Below, piece by piece: positions 13,657-25,526 of a stretch of DNA of 64,000 nt. Made by a program: the position numbers and the translations under genes. The number at the start of each line of letters is the position of its first letter. Positions within the stretch are counted from its first letter, which is position 1. The notes beneath the pieces are model-generated. The model made no database searches, had not been told where the DNA came from, and worked only from the letters and a program-made list of their open reading frames with translations. Origin of the DNA: Hordeum vulgare subsp. vulgare (taxonomy: Eukaryota; Streptophyta; Magnoliopsida; Poales; Poaceae); NCBI RefSeq assembly GCF_904849725.1, contig NC_058518.1, forward strand, positions 411,191,081 to 411,255,080. Direction: 5' to 3'.

Positions 13657-16600
13657 TATACATGTTATTGATGTGTACTTAACCGGCTCTCGTAGTAGTG
13701 CCTAGGTATTCGATACCGGTTCTGTTGCTCACATTTGCAACTCGAAACAGGAACTGCGGAATAGACGAAGGCTGGCGAAAGACGAAGTGACGATGCGCGT
13801 AGGAAATGGTTCCAAGGTTGATGCAATCGCCGTCGGCACAGTATCACTTCAGCTACCATCGGGATTAGTGATGAACTTAAATCATTGTTATTTAGTGCCT
13901 GCGTTGAGCATGAACATTATATCTGGATCTTGTTTATTGCGAGACGGTTACTCTTTTAAGTCTGAGAATAATGGTTGTTCTATTTCTATGAGTAACATCT
14001 TTTATGGTCATGCACCGAATGTGAGAGGATTGTTCATATTGAATCTTGGTAGCGATACGCATATACATAACATTGAGACCAAAAGAGTTAGAGTAAACAA
14101 TGATAGCGCCATATTTTTGTGGCACTGCCGCTTGGGTCATATTGGTGTAAAGCGCATGAAGAAACTCCATGCTGATGGACTTTTAGAGTCACTTGACTTT
14201 GATTCACTTGACACGTGCGAACCATGCCTCATGGGCAAGATGACTAAGACTCCGTTCTCCGGAACAATGGAGCGTGCAAGTGACTTGTTGGAAATCATAC
14301 ATACCGATGTGTGTGGTCCAATGAGCGTAGAGGCGCGCGGCGGATATCGTTATTTTCTCACCTTCACTGACGATTTAAATAGATATGGTTATGTCTACTT
14401 GATGAAGCACAAGTCTGAAACATTTGAAAAGTTCAAGCAATTTCAGAGTGAAGTGGAAAATCATCGTAACAAGAAGATCAAGTTCCTACGGTCTGATCGT
14501 GGGGGTGAATATCTGAGTTTCGAGTTTGGTGCTCACTTAAGACAATGTGGAATTGTTTCGCAGTTAACACCGCCTGGAACACCACAGCGTAATGGTGTGT
14601 CCGAACGTCGTAATCGTACTTTGTTAGAGATGGTGCGATCTATGATGTCTCTTACTGATTTGCCGTTATCATTTTGGGGTTATGCATTAGAAACAGCTGC
14701 ATTCACTTTAAATAGGGCACCATCAAAATCCGTTGAGACGACACCATACGAACTGTGGTATGGCAAAAGACCAAAGTTGTCGTTTCTTAAAGTTTGGGGA
14801 TGTGATGCTTATGTCAAAAAGCTTCAGCCTGAAAAGCTGGAACCCAAAGCGGAAAAATGCGTCTTCATAGGTTACCCAAAAGAGATAGTTGGGTACACCT
14901 TCTATCTCAAATCCGAGGGCAAAGTGTTTGTTGCTAAGAACGGAACTTTTCTCGAGAAGGAGTTTCTCTCGAGAGAATTGAGTGGGAGGAAGATAGAACT
15001 TGACGAGGTTGTCAAACCTCTCATCCCTCTGGATGGTGGCGCAGGGCAAGGGGAAACCTCTGCCGTTGCGACGCCGGTTGAGGAGGAAGTTAATGATGAT
15101 GATCATGAAACTCCAGTTCAAGTTTCTGTTGAACCACGCAGGTCGACGAGATCACGCGCTGCTCCAGAGTGGTACGGTAATCCCGTGTTATCAATCATGT
15201 TGTTAGACAACAATGAACCTGCAAATTATGAAGAAGCAATGGTGGGCCCAGATGCCAACAAATGGCTAGAAGCCATGAAATCCGAGATAGGATCCATGTA
15301 TGAGAACAAAGTGTGGACTTTGGAGATACTACCTGAGGGCCACAAGGCTATTCAGAACAAATGGATCTTTAAGAAGAAGACGGACGCTGACGGTAATGTG
15401 ACCGTTTATAAAGCTCGACTTGTGGCAAAGGGTTTTTCACAAGTTCCAGGAGTTGACTACGATGAGACTTTCTCACCCGTAGCGATGCTTAAGTCCGTCA
15501 GAATCATGTTAGCAATAGCTGCATTTTTCGATTATGAAATCTGGCAGATGGATGTCAAAACGGCGTTCCTTAACGGTTTCCTTAAGGAAGAGTTGTACAT
15601 GATGCAACCCGAAGGTTTTGTCGATCCTAAAAATGCTGACAAGGTGTGCAAGCTCCAGCGATCCATTTATGGACTGGTGCAAGCATCTCGGAGTTGGAAC
15701 AAATGCTTTGATGAGGTGATCAAAGCATTTGGGTTTATACAAGTGGTTGGAGAATCTTGTATTTACAAGAAAGTGAGTGGGAGCTCTGTGGCGTTTCTAA
15801 TATTATATGTGGATGACATATTACTGATTGGAAACAACGTAGAGCTTTTGGAGAGCATAAAAGGTTACTTGAATAAAAGTTTCTCTATGAAGGACCTAGG
15901 AGAAGCTGCTTACATTCTAGGCATTAAGATCTATAGGGATAGATCAAAACGCCTGATAGGACTTTCACAAAGCACATACCTTGATAAAGTTTTGAAGAGG
16001 TTCAAAATGGAACAGTCCAAGAAAGGGTTCTTGCCAGTTTTACAAGGTACGAGATTGAGTAAGACTCAGTGCCCAGCAACTGATGAAGATAGAGAGCATA
16101 TGCGCTCCGTCCCCTATGCTTCAGCCATAGGTTCTATCATGTATGCGATGTTGTGCACTAGACCGGATGTTAGCCTGGCCATAAGTATGGCAGGCAGGTT
16201 CCAGAGTAATCCAGGAGTGGATCACTGGACAGCGGTCAAGAATATCCTGAAGTACCTGAAAAGGACAAGGAGATGTTTCTCGTGTATGGAGGTGACGAAG
16301 AGCTCGCCGTAAAAGGTTACGTCGATGCAAGCTTTGACACAGATCCGGACGACTCTAAGTCGCAAACCGGATACGTATTTATTCTTAATGGGGGTGCAGT
16401 AAGCTGGTGCAGTTCCAAGCAAAGCGTCGTAGCAGATTCTACATGTGAAGCGGAGTACATGGCTGCCTCGGAGGCGGCTAAGGAGGGTGTCTAGATGAAG
16501 CAGTTCATGATGGATCTTGGAGTGGTGCCAAGTGCACTGGATCCAATAACCTTGTTCTGTGACAACACGGGTGCCATTGCCTTAGCAAAGGAACCACGTT

Positions 16601-16788
16601 TTCACAAGAAGACCAGACACATCAAACGATGCTTCAGCCTCATCCGCGACTACGTCGAGGAAGAGGACGTAAATATATGCAAAGTGCACACGGATCTGAA
16701 TGTAGCAGACCCGCTGACTAAACCTCTTCCACGGCCAAAACATGATCGACACCAGAACTGTATGGGTGTTAGATTTATTATAATGTAA
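13657..16788 (+). pseudogene. Broken pol of copia element B (protease, integrase, RT, RNase H)
   Basis: A TAG at 13703-13705 replaces the Trp just before the protease motif VFDTGS. The frame is then open to about 16275. Integrase has the HHCC finger (WHCRLGH... CEPC, about 14120-14230), then the catalytic core with HTDV, DRGGEY and NGVSERRNR. RT follows (NKWIFKKK, QMDVKTAFLNG, YVDD near 15806). A one-base deletion near 16270 shifts the frame just before RNase H (KGYVDASFD, CEAEYMAASEAA), and a TAG at 16492-16494 replaces a Trp that is intact in A. RNase H resumes (LFCDNTGAIALAKEP) to a TAA at 16786-16788. Both TAGs are explained by TGG to TAG changes. Confidence 0.9.
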
Positions 16789-16829
16789 TTCACATGGTGA
16801 TGTGAGGGCTAGATTATTGACTCTAGTGC

Positions 16830-16840
16830 AAGTGGGAGAC
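16830..16840 (+). other. Polypurine tract of element B
   Basis: AAGTGGGAGAC lies directly before the 3' LTR at 16841, identical to the tract of element A. Confidence 0.7.
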
Positions 16841-18657
16841 TGTTGGAATTATGCCCTAGAGGCAATAATAAATATAGTTATTATTATAATTCCTGTATCA
16901 AGATAATAATTTATTATCCATGCTATAATTGTATTGAATGAAGACTCATTTACATGTGTGGATACATAGACAAAACACCATCCCTAGCATGCCTCTAGTT
17001 GGCTAGCCAGTTGATCAATGATAGTCAGTGTCTTCTGATTATGAACAAGGTGTTGTTGCTTGATAACTGGATCACGTCATTGGGAGAATCACGTGATGGA
17101 CTAGACCCAAACTAATAGACGTAGCATGTTGATCGTGTCATTTTTGTTGCTACTGTTTTCTGCGTGTCAAGTATTTATTCCTATGACCATGAGATCATAT
17201 AACTCACTGACACCGGAGGAATGCTTTGTGTGTATCAAACGTCGCAACGTAACTGGGTGACTATAAAGATGCTCTACAGGTATCTCCGAAGGTGTTAGTT
17301 GAGTTAGTATGGATCAAGACTGGGATTTGTCACTCCGTGTGACGGAGAGGTATCTCGGGGCCCACTCGGTAATACAACATCACACACAAGCCTTGCAAGC
17401 AATGTGACTTAGTGTAAGTTGCGGGATCTTGTATTACGGAACGAGTAAAGAGACTTGCCAGTAAACGAGATTGAAATAGGTATGCGGATACTGACGATCG
17501 AATCTCGGGCAAGTAACATACCGAAGGACAAAGGGAATGACATACGGGATTATACGAATCCTTGGCACTGAGGTTCAAACGATAAGATCTTCGTAGAATA
17601 TGTAGGATCCAATATGGGCATCCAGGTCCCGCTATTGGATATTGACCGAGGAGTCTCTCGGGTCATGTCTACATAGTTCTCGAACCCGCAGGGTCTGCAG
17701 ACTTAAGGTTCGACGTTGTTTTATGCGTATTTGAGTTATATGGTTGGTTACCGAATGTTGTTCGGAGTCCCGCGTGAGATCATGGACGTCACAAGGGTTT
17801 CCGGAATGGTCCAGAAACGAAGATTGATATATAGGATGACCTCATTTGATTACCGGAAGGTTTTCGGAGTTACCGGGAATGTACCGGGAATGACGAATGG
17901 GTTCCGGGAGTTCACGGGGGGGGCAACCCACCCCGGGGAAGCCCATAGGCCATAAGGGTGGCGCACCAGCCCTTAGTGGGCTGGTGGGACAGCCCAAAAG
18001 GGCCCTATGCGCCAAGGATAAGAAATCAAAGGAAAAAGGAAAAAAAGGAGGAGGTGGGAAGGGAGGGGGACTCCCTCCCACCAAACCTAGTCCAACTCGG
18101 TTTGGGGGAGAGAGTCCTCCCCCTTGGCTCGGCCGACCCCCTTGAGGGTCCTTGGACCCCAAGGCAAGGCCCCCTCCCTCCCACCTATATATACGGAGGT
18201 TTTAGGGCTGATTTGAGACGACTTTTCCACGGCAGCCCGACCACATACCTCCACGGTTTTTCCTCTAGATCGCGTTTCTGCGGAGCTCGGGCGGAGCCCT
18301 GCTGAGACAAGATCATCACCAACCTCCGGAGCGCCGTCACGCTGCCGCAGAACTCTTCTACCTCTCCGTCTCTCTTGCTGGATCAAGAAGGCCGAGATCA
18401 TCGTCGAGCTGTACGTGTGCTGAACGCGGAGGTGCCGTCCGTTCGGTACTAGATCGTGGGACTGATCGCGGGATTGTTCGCGGGGCGGATCGAGGGACGT
18501 GAGGACGTTCCACTACATCAACCGCGTTCTCTAACGCTTCTGCTGTACGATCTATAAGGGTACGTAGATCACTCATCCCCTCTCGTAGATGGACATCACC
18601 ATGATAGGTCTTCGTGCGCGTAGGAAAAAAAAAATTCCCATGCGACGTTCCCCAACA
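16841..18657 (+). repeat. 3' LTR of element B
   Basis: TGTTGGAATTATG... to ...TTCCCCAACA, 1817 bp, nearly identical to 9728-11554. It is followed by the GTTTT duplication at 18658-18662. Confidence 0.95.
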
Positions 18658-20151
18658 GTTTTCTGCGTGTCAAGTATTCATTCCTATGACCATGAGATCA
18701 TGTAACTCACTGACACCAGAGGAATACCTTGTGTGTATCAAACGTCGCAACGTTAATGGGTGACTATAAAGGTGCTCTACAGGTATCTCCGAAGGTGTCC
18801 ATTGGGTTAGCATGGATCAAGACTCGGATTTGTCACTCCGTGTGACGGAGAGGTATCTCGGGGCCCACTCAGTAATACAACATCACATATAAGCCATGCA
18901 AGCAATGTGACTGAAGTGTTAGTCGCGGACTCTTGTATTATGGAACGAGTAAAGAGACTTACCGGTAACGAGACTGAAATAGGTATAGGATACCAACGAT
19001 CAAATCTCGGGCAAGTAACATACCAAAGGACAAAGGGAATGTTATACGGGATTATATGAATCCTTGGCACAGAGGTTCAACCGATAAGATCTTCATAGAA
19101 TATGTAGGATCCAATATGGACATCCAGGTCCCGCTATTGGATATTGGCTGGGGAGTGTCTTAGGTCATGTCTACATAGTTCTCGAACCCGTAGGGTCTGC
19201 ATAGTTAAGGTTCGGTGACGTTTCGGTATAGTTGAGTTATAGGTGTTGGTGACTGAAGGTTGTTCTGAGTCCCGGATGAGATCACGAATGTCACGAGGGT
19301 TTCCAGAATGGTCTGGAAACGAAGATTGATATATAGGATGGTTTCATTTGGTCACCGGAAATATTTCGGGCATTACCGGCACTGTACCGGGAGTGAAGAA
19401 TGGGTTCCAGGTTATCACCGGGAGGGGCCCACCCACCCGGGAGTGAGCCCAATAGTCCTAGGGTGGCGAACCAGCCCACTATGGGCTGGTGAGGCCACCC
19501 CAAGTGGGCTATGGCGCTAGGAAAGAAAACCAAAATAAAAATAAAAAAAGAGGGAGGTGGGAAGGGAGAGGAGGACTCCTCCTTCCCAAACCAAATTGTA
19601 GTTGGAGTCCTCCTCTCCACTTCGGCCGGCACCCTAGGGGATCCCTTGAGCCCCAAGACTAGCCCCTCCCCTCCTCCTATATATACTAGAGGTTTCAGGG
19701 TTTTTGAGACACAAGTTTGCCATGTGCAACTCAAACCTATACCTCGTAGTTCTTCCTCTAGATTGGCTATCTGCGGAGCTCGAGCGGAGCCCTACAGGAA
19801 TAGATCATCACCATCACCGGTGTGTCGTCACGCTGTCGGAGAACTCGTCTACTTCCCTGTCTCTCTTGCTGGTTCAAGAAGGCGGAGATCGTCATCGAGT
19901 TTTATGTGTGCTGAACGCGGAGGTGTCGTCTGTTCGGTGCTAGATCGGGACGGATCGTTGGACGGATCGTGGGACGACGGTGATTTGAATCACGAAGTTG
20001 TACCACTACATCAACTGCGTTTCTTAACGCTTCCCGCTTAGCGATCTACAAGGGTATATGGATCCGATCTCCCTCTCGTAGATGAACATCACCATGATAG
20101 GTCTTCGTGTGCGTAGGAAAAAAATTGTTTCCCATGCAACGTTCCGCAATA
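18658..20151 (+). repeat. 3' LTR of element A, part 2
   Basis: After the duplicated GTTTT the sequence continues 'ctgcgtgtcaagtattc' exactly where part 1 stopped, and runs to ...GTTCCGCAATA. The final CA of the LTR has become TA. The frames at 19308-20041 are LTR shadows. Confidence 0.9.
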
Positions 20152-21521
20152 ACTCCACTGTGGGTGAGCCACTCTTGAGCACACCTTCACAAGTCCATTG
20201 CCACCACAATGGACGACAAGCTTCAAGCATGATCTCTTCGTGATTATCCACTTGAACTTGCACGCCACAATCTTCCATGGGTTGAATGAGATCTTTCTCT
20301 TAACGCACGCCCATGGAAACACACCTAACCCCACATAGAACTCTCACGGAGATCATGGGTTAGTACACTAAGCGTAATGGACAATGCTTACCATACCATG
20401 GGATCACTTGATCCCTCTCGGTACATCTTGTATACTTTGTGTGTTGATCAACTTCATTGAGTATTTTACTTAATCTTGATCAACCTTGTGTCTTTATGAC
20501 CAATCTTTGGATAAAACCTTGAGTGCCACCTTGGTCATCATATAAACTCCTTGAAACCAACTAATGGACTTCAAGAAGTGCCTATGGAGAAATCTTTCGA
20601 ATATAACTCAAGGAAACAATTAGTCCACGGGGATTGTCATCAATTACGAAAACCACATATGAAGAGATATCCTCTAACACACATGATCATTGTCGTGAAA
20701 ATCGCATAACTATACGCTTTTCTATCAATTGCCCAACACTAATTTGTTTACCCACCGTATGCTATTTTTCATGAGAGATGCCACTAGGGAAACCTATGGC
20801 CACTGGGTCTATTTACCACAAATTGATAAAACCTTCAATACCTTGCTTCCATTTTTTTCGCAATTTACAACTATCTACACACCTCACTTGCTTGAAAGTA
20901 AGAAGACTAGAAGATTGACAACCCTCTTGCCCGCGTTGGGTGCAAGTTGTTTGTTCTTTTGTGGGCAGCCGCTGAAGACGGTTGTGGTTGATATTTCTAT
21001 TGGTTCAATAAACCTTGGTTTCATAATGAAGGGAAATACTTACCCACATTACGATGTGATATCACGTTCCTCTTCACGGAAAACCCAACACAGATTATAA
21101 GTATCACCCACCGAGCTCAAGCATGGGTCCCCATGGGTATTGGCCTTCGACGACGAGCGTCGGGAAGGCATGCGGAAATCTATATGTTCCTCCTCGAGAA
21201 AGTAGGTCACCACGCCGCTCTCCCATGCTTGAGTTTGGCAATCATAGCCGCAACATACTCTCCTCCATGCTTGAGGTTGGCAATCTTGTCCGGCAAAGGA
21301 TCCTCTCCAGGAAGGACTCCAGAAGCTCTCGCCAATGTAGGAAGGCCCGTTCAGGGTCACCCATGTTTCTTGGCCTCGTGCGGCATAGCTCTAGACGGAG
21401 GAGGGTGTTCTGGTACAAAACACATGGAACATCCAACATCTTCGCAAGTTCTATCCGTGACCTCATAGATATGAATGCAAGGGCGTTGTACACACTCCAA
21501 AGCCTCTTTTTTGCGTCTCCA
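20152..21521. other. Unassigned repeat debris with a Gypsy LTR fragment
   Basis: There is no credible gene. About 20705-21090 resembles, in the same orientation, the end of the Gypsy LTR at 35080-35430 of this window: shared segments include the 'ctatcaattgc..aca.taatttgtt.acccaccgta' region, 'gggttgggtgcaag'-like text and 'gggaaatacttac'. It is therefore an old LTR remnant. I cannot place 20152-20700 or 21100-21521. The frames at 21123-21524 and opposite are not supported. Confidence 0.5.
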
Positions 21522-23049
21522 TGATGACCCACAAGTATAGGGGATCAATCGTAGTCCTTTCGATAAGTAAGAGTGTCGAACCCAACGAGGAGCAGAAGGC
21601 TCTGATAAACAGCTTCCAGCAAGGTAATAACTGCAAGCACTAAAAGTAGCGGTAACAAGTGATGGTGTGGTGAGGTGAAACGTAGAAAGCGAAAAGTAAC
21701 AAGTAACAAGTAGTAGCAACGGTGCAGTAAGTGGCCCAATCCCTTTTGTAGCAAGGGACAAGCCTGACCAAAGTCTTATAGGAGGAAAAACGCTCCCGAG
21801 GACACACGAGAATTTCTGTCATCCTAGTTTCATCATGTTCATGTGATTCACGTTCGTTACTTTGATAGTTCGATATGTGGGTGGATCGGCGCTTGGGTAC
21901 TGCCCTTACTTGGACAAGCATCCCACTTATGATTAACCCCTCTCGCAAGCATCCGCAACTACGAAAGAAGAATTAAGACAACATCTAACCATAGCATTAA
22001 ACTAGTGGATCCAAATCAGCCCCTTACGAAGCAACGCATAGACTGGGGTTTAAGCTTCTATCACTCTAGCAACCCATCATCTACTTACTACTCCCCAATG
22101 CCTTCCTCTAGGCCCAAATATGGTGAAGTGTTATATAGTCGACGTTCACATAACACCACTAGAGGAAAAGACAACATACATCATATCAAAATACTGAACG
22201 AATACCAAATTCACATGACTATTATCAGCATGACTTATCCCATGTCCTCAGGAACAAAAGTAACTACTCACAAAGCATAATCATAATCATGATCAGAGGT
22301 GTAATGAATAGCATCAAGGATCTGAACATAAACTCTTCCACCAAGTAATCCAACTAGCATCAACTACAAAGAGTAATCAACACTACTAGCAACCTTACAA
22401 GTACCAATCGGAGTCGTGAGACGGAGATTGGTTACAAGAGATAAATTAGGGATTGGAGAGGAGATGGTGCTGATGAAGATGTTGATGGAGATGACTCCCC
22501 TCCGACGGGAGGAGTGTTGGTGATGACGATGGCGACGATTTCTCCCTCCGCGAGGGAAGTTTCCCCGGCAGGATCGTCCTGCCGGAGCTCTAGATTGGAT
22601 CTGCTCAAGTTCCGCCTCCTGGCGGCGGCGAAACCACGAAAAAGCTTCGCCTTGATTTTTTTTCTGGAACGAAACCCTTCATATAGCAAAAGAGGGGGGC
22701 CAGTGGGCCGCCGCGGAGCCCACAAGCCCTATAGCTGCCACCAGGGGGTGGAGGCTACCAGGCTTGTGGGGCCCTGGTAGCTCCCCTATGGTACTTCTTT
22801 TGCCCAGTATTTTTTATATAATCCCAAAAAATTCCACGTTGATTTTCAGGGCAATTGGAATTGTGCAGAATAGAGGACTCAGACTTGCTCCTTTTCCAGT
22901 CCAAAATTCCAACTGTCGGTATTCTCCCTCTTCAAATAAACCTTGCAAAATAAGAGAGAAAAGGCATAAGTATGGTACCACAAGGTATAATAACACTCCA
23001 CAAAGCGATAAATATCAACATGAAAGCATGATGCAAAATGGATGTATCA
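21522..23049 (-). mobile_element. Solo LTR of a Gypsy retrotransposon
   Basis: On the + strand the unit starts TGATGACCCACAAGTATAGG and ends ...GGATGTATCA. Its reverse complement is a Triticeae Gypsy LTR starting TGATACATCC and ending ...CTTGTGGGTCATCA. The 5-bp flanks are identical: CTCCA at 21517-21521 and 23050-23054. A single LTR of 1528 bp between perfect duplications with no internal domain is a solo LTR, the usual product of recombination between the two LTRs of a full element. Shadows inside it (21545-21948, 22432-22780) are not genes. Confidence 0.88.
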
Positions 23050-23613
23050 CTCCACAATGCCATGAGAGCTCCAGCCCATGTCCTAGTGGGCCGCCATGCT
23101 CAGACATGGCGAGAATGAGACATGAGGGCACCGCCTGGCTGCATCACTTCCTTGAGTTGATCCGTGTCCGTCACGACAACACTTTTTCTATCTTCGAGGG
23201 CACCGCCTAGTTCCATCACATCCCCAAACTGGCCCGTGTGTGTCACAATAGAAGGTCTCCTTTTTGGTAGTGTAATGTACTTTTCATGCAGCAGTAAAAT
23301 GTTATTTGCCCAAACTGGTGGGTACTTGGTTGCCCTCATGGGGTGTTCGTGCTTGCAATTTCCCTTGTGCCTATCACATGAGCACGGGCTGGACATGGTA
23401 CATATGCTAGGGTCAGTCCCAGGACCACCACAAAACCCAAGTGACTGAGCTCTTTCTCGCGGGCCTACTCCCGTGTAGCAGGAAAGCAAAAGATAAAGCG
23501 CCTCAAGTCGAAGGGGTGTCGTCTTTGTCGTTGTTAGGGAGGTCCGCCTCAGGATCGCTGCCTTCCTCGGAGGGCTCGTCAACATGAGATAATCGCTCGT
23601 CGAGGGAGTCCAT
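23050..23613 (-). other. Unassigned stretch with a possible - strand coding tail
   Basis: Read on the - strand, 23612 down to about 23503 encodes an acidic tail (MDSLDERLSH... then EEGSDPEADLPNND) ending in a stop. It looks like the C-terminus of a transposon protein that I cannot name. It meets the + strand gag frame at about 23613, so the junction is a truncation or rearrangement point. Nothing else is supported. Confidence 0.35.
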
Positions 23614-25488
23614 GTGCAAAAGAAGAAAGATGTGGATAATGATGTGATTAAATTGAAGCATTTTCCTTTCTCGTTGCGAGATCGAGCAAAAACTTGGTTT
23701 TCGTCTTTGCCTAAAAATAGTATTGATTCTTGGAATAAGTGCAAAGATGCTTATATATCCAAGTATTTTCCGCCGGGTAAGATTATCTCTCTCCGTAATG
23801 ATATCATGAATTTTAAGCAACTTGATCATGAACATGTTGCACAATCTTGGGAGAGGATGAAATTGATGATTAGAAATTGTCCCGCTCATGGCTTGAGTCT
23901 TTGGATGATTATACAAATCTTTTACGCTGGCTTGAATTTCGCTTCTAGAAATATCTTTGACTCCGCCTCAGGTGGAACGTTCATGGAAATCGCGTTAGGA
24001 GAAGCTACAAAACTCCTAGACAATATCATGACAAACTACTCTCAGTGGCACACTGAAAGGTCACCTACTAGTAAAAAGGTACACGCTATAGAAGAAATTA
24101 ACTCGTTGAGTGCTAAGATCGATGAGTTAGTGAATTTGGTTTCTAGTAGAAGTGCTCCTTTAGATCCTAATGGTATGCCCTTGTCTTACTTGATTGAGAG
24201 TAGCAACGCTAGCTTGGACGTTAATTTTGTTGGTAGGAATAATTTTGGCAACAACAATGCTTTCAGAGGAAACTATGTTCCTAGGCCTTTTCCTAGTAAC
24301 TCCTCTAATAACTTTGGCAACTCCTACAACAATACTCATGGAAATTACAATAGATTACCCTCTGATCTAGAGAGTAATATCAAAGAGTTTATCAACTCGC
24401 AAAACATTTTCAATGCGTCCATAGAGGAAAAACTACTCAAAATTGACGATTTGGCTAGGAGCGTTGATAGAATGTCTAGTGATATTGATGCTTTGAAAGT
24501 TAGATGTGCTCCTCCCAAGATCAATATGGATGAAACTTTGAAAGCTATGCGTGTTCCCATGAGTGAGAGCAAAGAAAGAACCGCCCAAATTCGTGCTAGA
24601 CATGAATGGCTTAAAAAGGCGTGTTCTCGTGATAAGAATCACGAAGATCTTAACATGCTTGGTGTGACTCCCATTGAATCTTTGTTTTCTTGTGTCAAAC
24701 CTAATGATGATGGGGCTGGATATGAATCCACTTTGGTTGAAAAACGCCCCAATGATTCGGAGTCCATCTATCTTGATGCTAAAAGCATTGAAAGTGGAGT
24801 AGAAGATATTAAAACCTTGCGTAGTAATGAAATTACTACTTTGGATTTCAAGGAATTCAATTATGATAGTTGCTCCTTGATTGAATGCATTTCCTTGATG
24901 CAACCCATGCTAAACTCTCCACACGCTTATAGCCAAAATAAGGCCTTTACCGATCATATCGTCGAAGCTATGATAAAATCTCTTGAAGGGAAACTTGAAT
25001 TGGAAGTTTCTATCCCTAGAAAGCTTCATGATGAGTGGGAACCTACTATCAAAATCAAAATCAAAAAATATGAATGCAATGCTCTGTGTGATTTGGGTGC
25101 TAGTGTTTTCGCGATTCCAAAGTCTTTATGTGATGTTCTGGGTTTTAATGAGATTGAGGAGTGTTCTCTTAATTTGCATCTTGCGGATTCTACTGTCAAG
25201 AAGCCCATGGGAAGGATCAATCATGTTCTTATTATTGAAAATAGGAACTATGTACCCGTGGATTTCATTGTGCTTGACATTGATTGCAATCCTACATGCC
25301 CTATCATTCTTGGTAGACCTTTCCTAAGGACTATCGGCGCTATCATCGATATGAAGGAAGGGAATATTAGATTTCAATTTCCTTTAAAGAAGGGCATGGA
25401 ACACTTTCCTAGAAACAAAATAAGATTGCCCTATGAATCCATGATGAGGGACACTTATGGTTTGAGTACCAAAGACGACGATACGTGA
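23614..25488 (+). CDS. Gag-protease of an Athila-lineage Gypsy retrotransposon (5' truncated)
   Basis: The open frame encodes 624 residues but has no ATG at its left end (the first codon is GTG), so the N-terminus is lost at the 23613 junction. Residues 10-110 match the Gypsy retrotransposon Gag domain (FPFSLRDRAKTWF, SWNKCKDAYISKYFPPGK). An Asn-rich linker follows. Near residue 490 is the aspartic protease, with the active-site motif CDLGASVFAIPKSL and the later ILGRPFLRTIGAIID flap/C-terminal strand, both hallmarks of Athila-type elements (Fatima, Sabrina, BAGY-2). The frame stops after GLSTKDDDT and is followed at once by the 3' non-coding region, so RT, RNase H and integrase are missing. 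The element is non-autonomous by design or deletion. No internal stop or frameshift is seen. Confidence 0.88.
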   Translation: MQKKKDVDNDVIKLKHFPFSLRDRAKTWFSSLPKNSIDSWNKCKDAYISKYFPPGKIISLRNDIMNFKQLDHEHVAQSWERMKLMIRNCPAHGLSLWMIIQIFYAGLNFASRNIFDSASGGTFMEIALGEATKLLDNIMTNYSQWHTERSPTSKKVHAIEEINSLSAKIDELVNLVSSRSAPLDPNGMPLSYLIESSNASLDVNFVGRNNFGNNNAFRGNYVPRPFPSNSSNNFGNSYNNTHGNYNRLPSDLESNIKEFINSQNIFNASIEEKLLKIDDLARSVDRMSSDIDALKVRCAPPKINMDETLKAMRVPMSESKERTAQIRARHEWLKKACSRDKNHEDLNMLGVTPIESLFSCVKPNDDGAGYESTLVEKRPNDSESIYLDAKSIESGVEDIKTLRSNEITTLDFKEFNYDSCSLIECISLMQPMLNSPHAYSQNKAFTDHIVEAMIKSLEGKLELEVSIPRKLHDEWEPTIKIKIKKYECNALCDLGASVFAIPKSLCDVLGFNEIEECSLNLHLADSTVKKPMGRINHVLIIENRNYVPVDFIVLDIDCNPTCPIILGRPFLRTIGAIIDMKEGNIRFQFPLKKGMEHFPRNKIRLPYESMMRDTYGLSTKDDDT

Positions 25489-25521
25489 TTCTATCGCTTT
25501 ATGCCTAGATAAGGGCGTTAA

Positions 25522-25526
25522 ACAAT
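25522..25526 (+). repeat. Left target-site duplication (ACAAT) of the 4.4-kb unit
   Basis: ACAAT precedes TGTGACAGCCC and recurs at 29916-29920 immediately after ...GGGCAAGACA. Confidence 0.85.

Larger units (their letters stand above)
9728..18657 (+). mobile_element. Ty1/copia retrotransposon B (WIS/Angela/BARE-1-like), nested in the LTR of A
   Basis: This is an 8.93-kb element with LTRs at 9728-11554 and 16841-18657, a primer binding site, gag-pol, a polypurine tract and a perfect GTTTT target duplication. The LTR begins TGTTGGAATTATGCCCTAG, a hallmark of the commonest Triticeae copia family. The LTRs differ at roughly 25-30 positions plus homopolymer indels (by eye, about 1.5%), so it is younger than A. 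Two stops and two frameshifts disable the polyprotein. Confidence 0.95.
2421..20151 (+). mobile_element. Ty1/copia retrotransposon A (BARE-1/WIS/Angela group), interrupted by element B
   Basis: The 5' LTR is 2421-4175. The 3' LTR is split into 9414-9727 and 18658-20151 by insertion of element B. Internal order is gag, protease, integrase, RT, RNase H, which is diagnostic of copia. The LTR start TGTTGGAAATATGCCC is typical of the BARE/Angela/WIS group. Flanking 5-mers are ACTCA (2416-2420) and ACTCC (20152-20156), a 4/5 target duplication. The outer end of the 3' LTR reads ...GCAATA where the 5' LTR has ...CCAACA. The LTRs differ by roughly 4-5% in the first 310 bp (by eye), so A is clearly older than B. 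The coding region carries at least one frameshift and three stops, so it is not autonomous. Confidence 0.92.
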
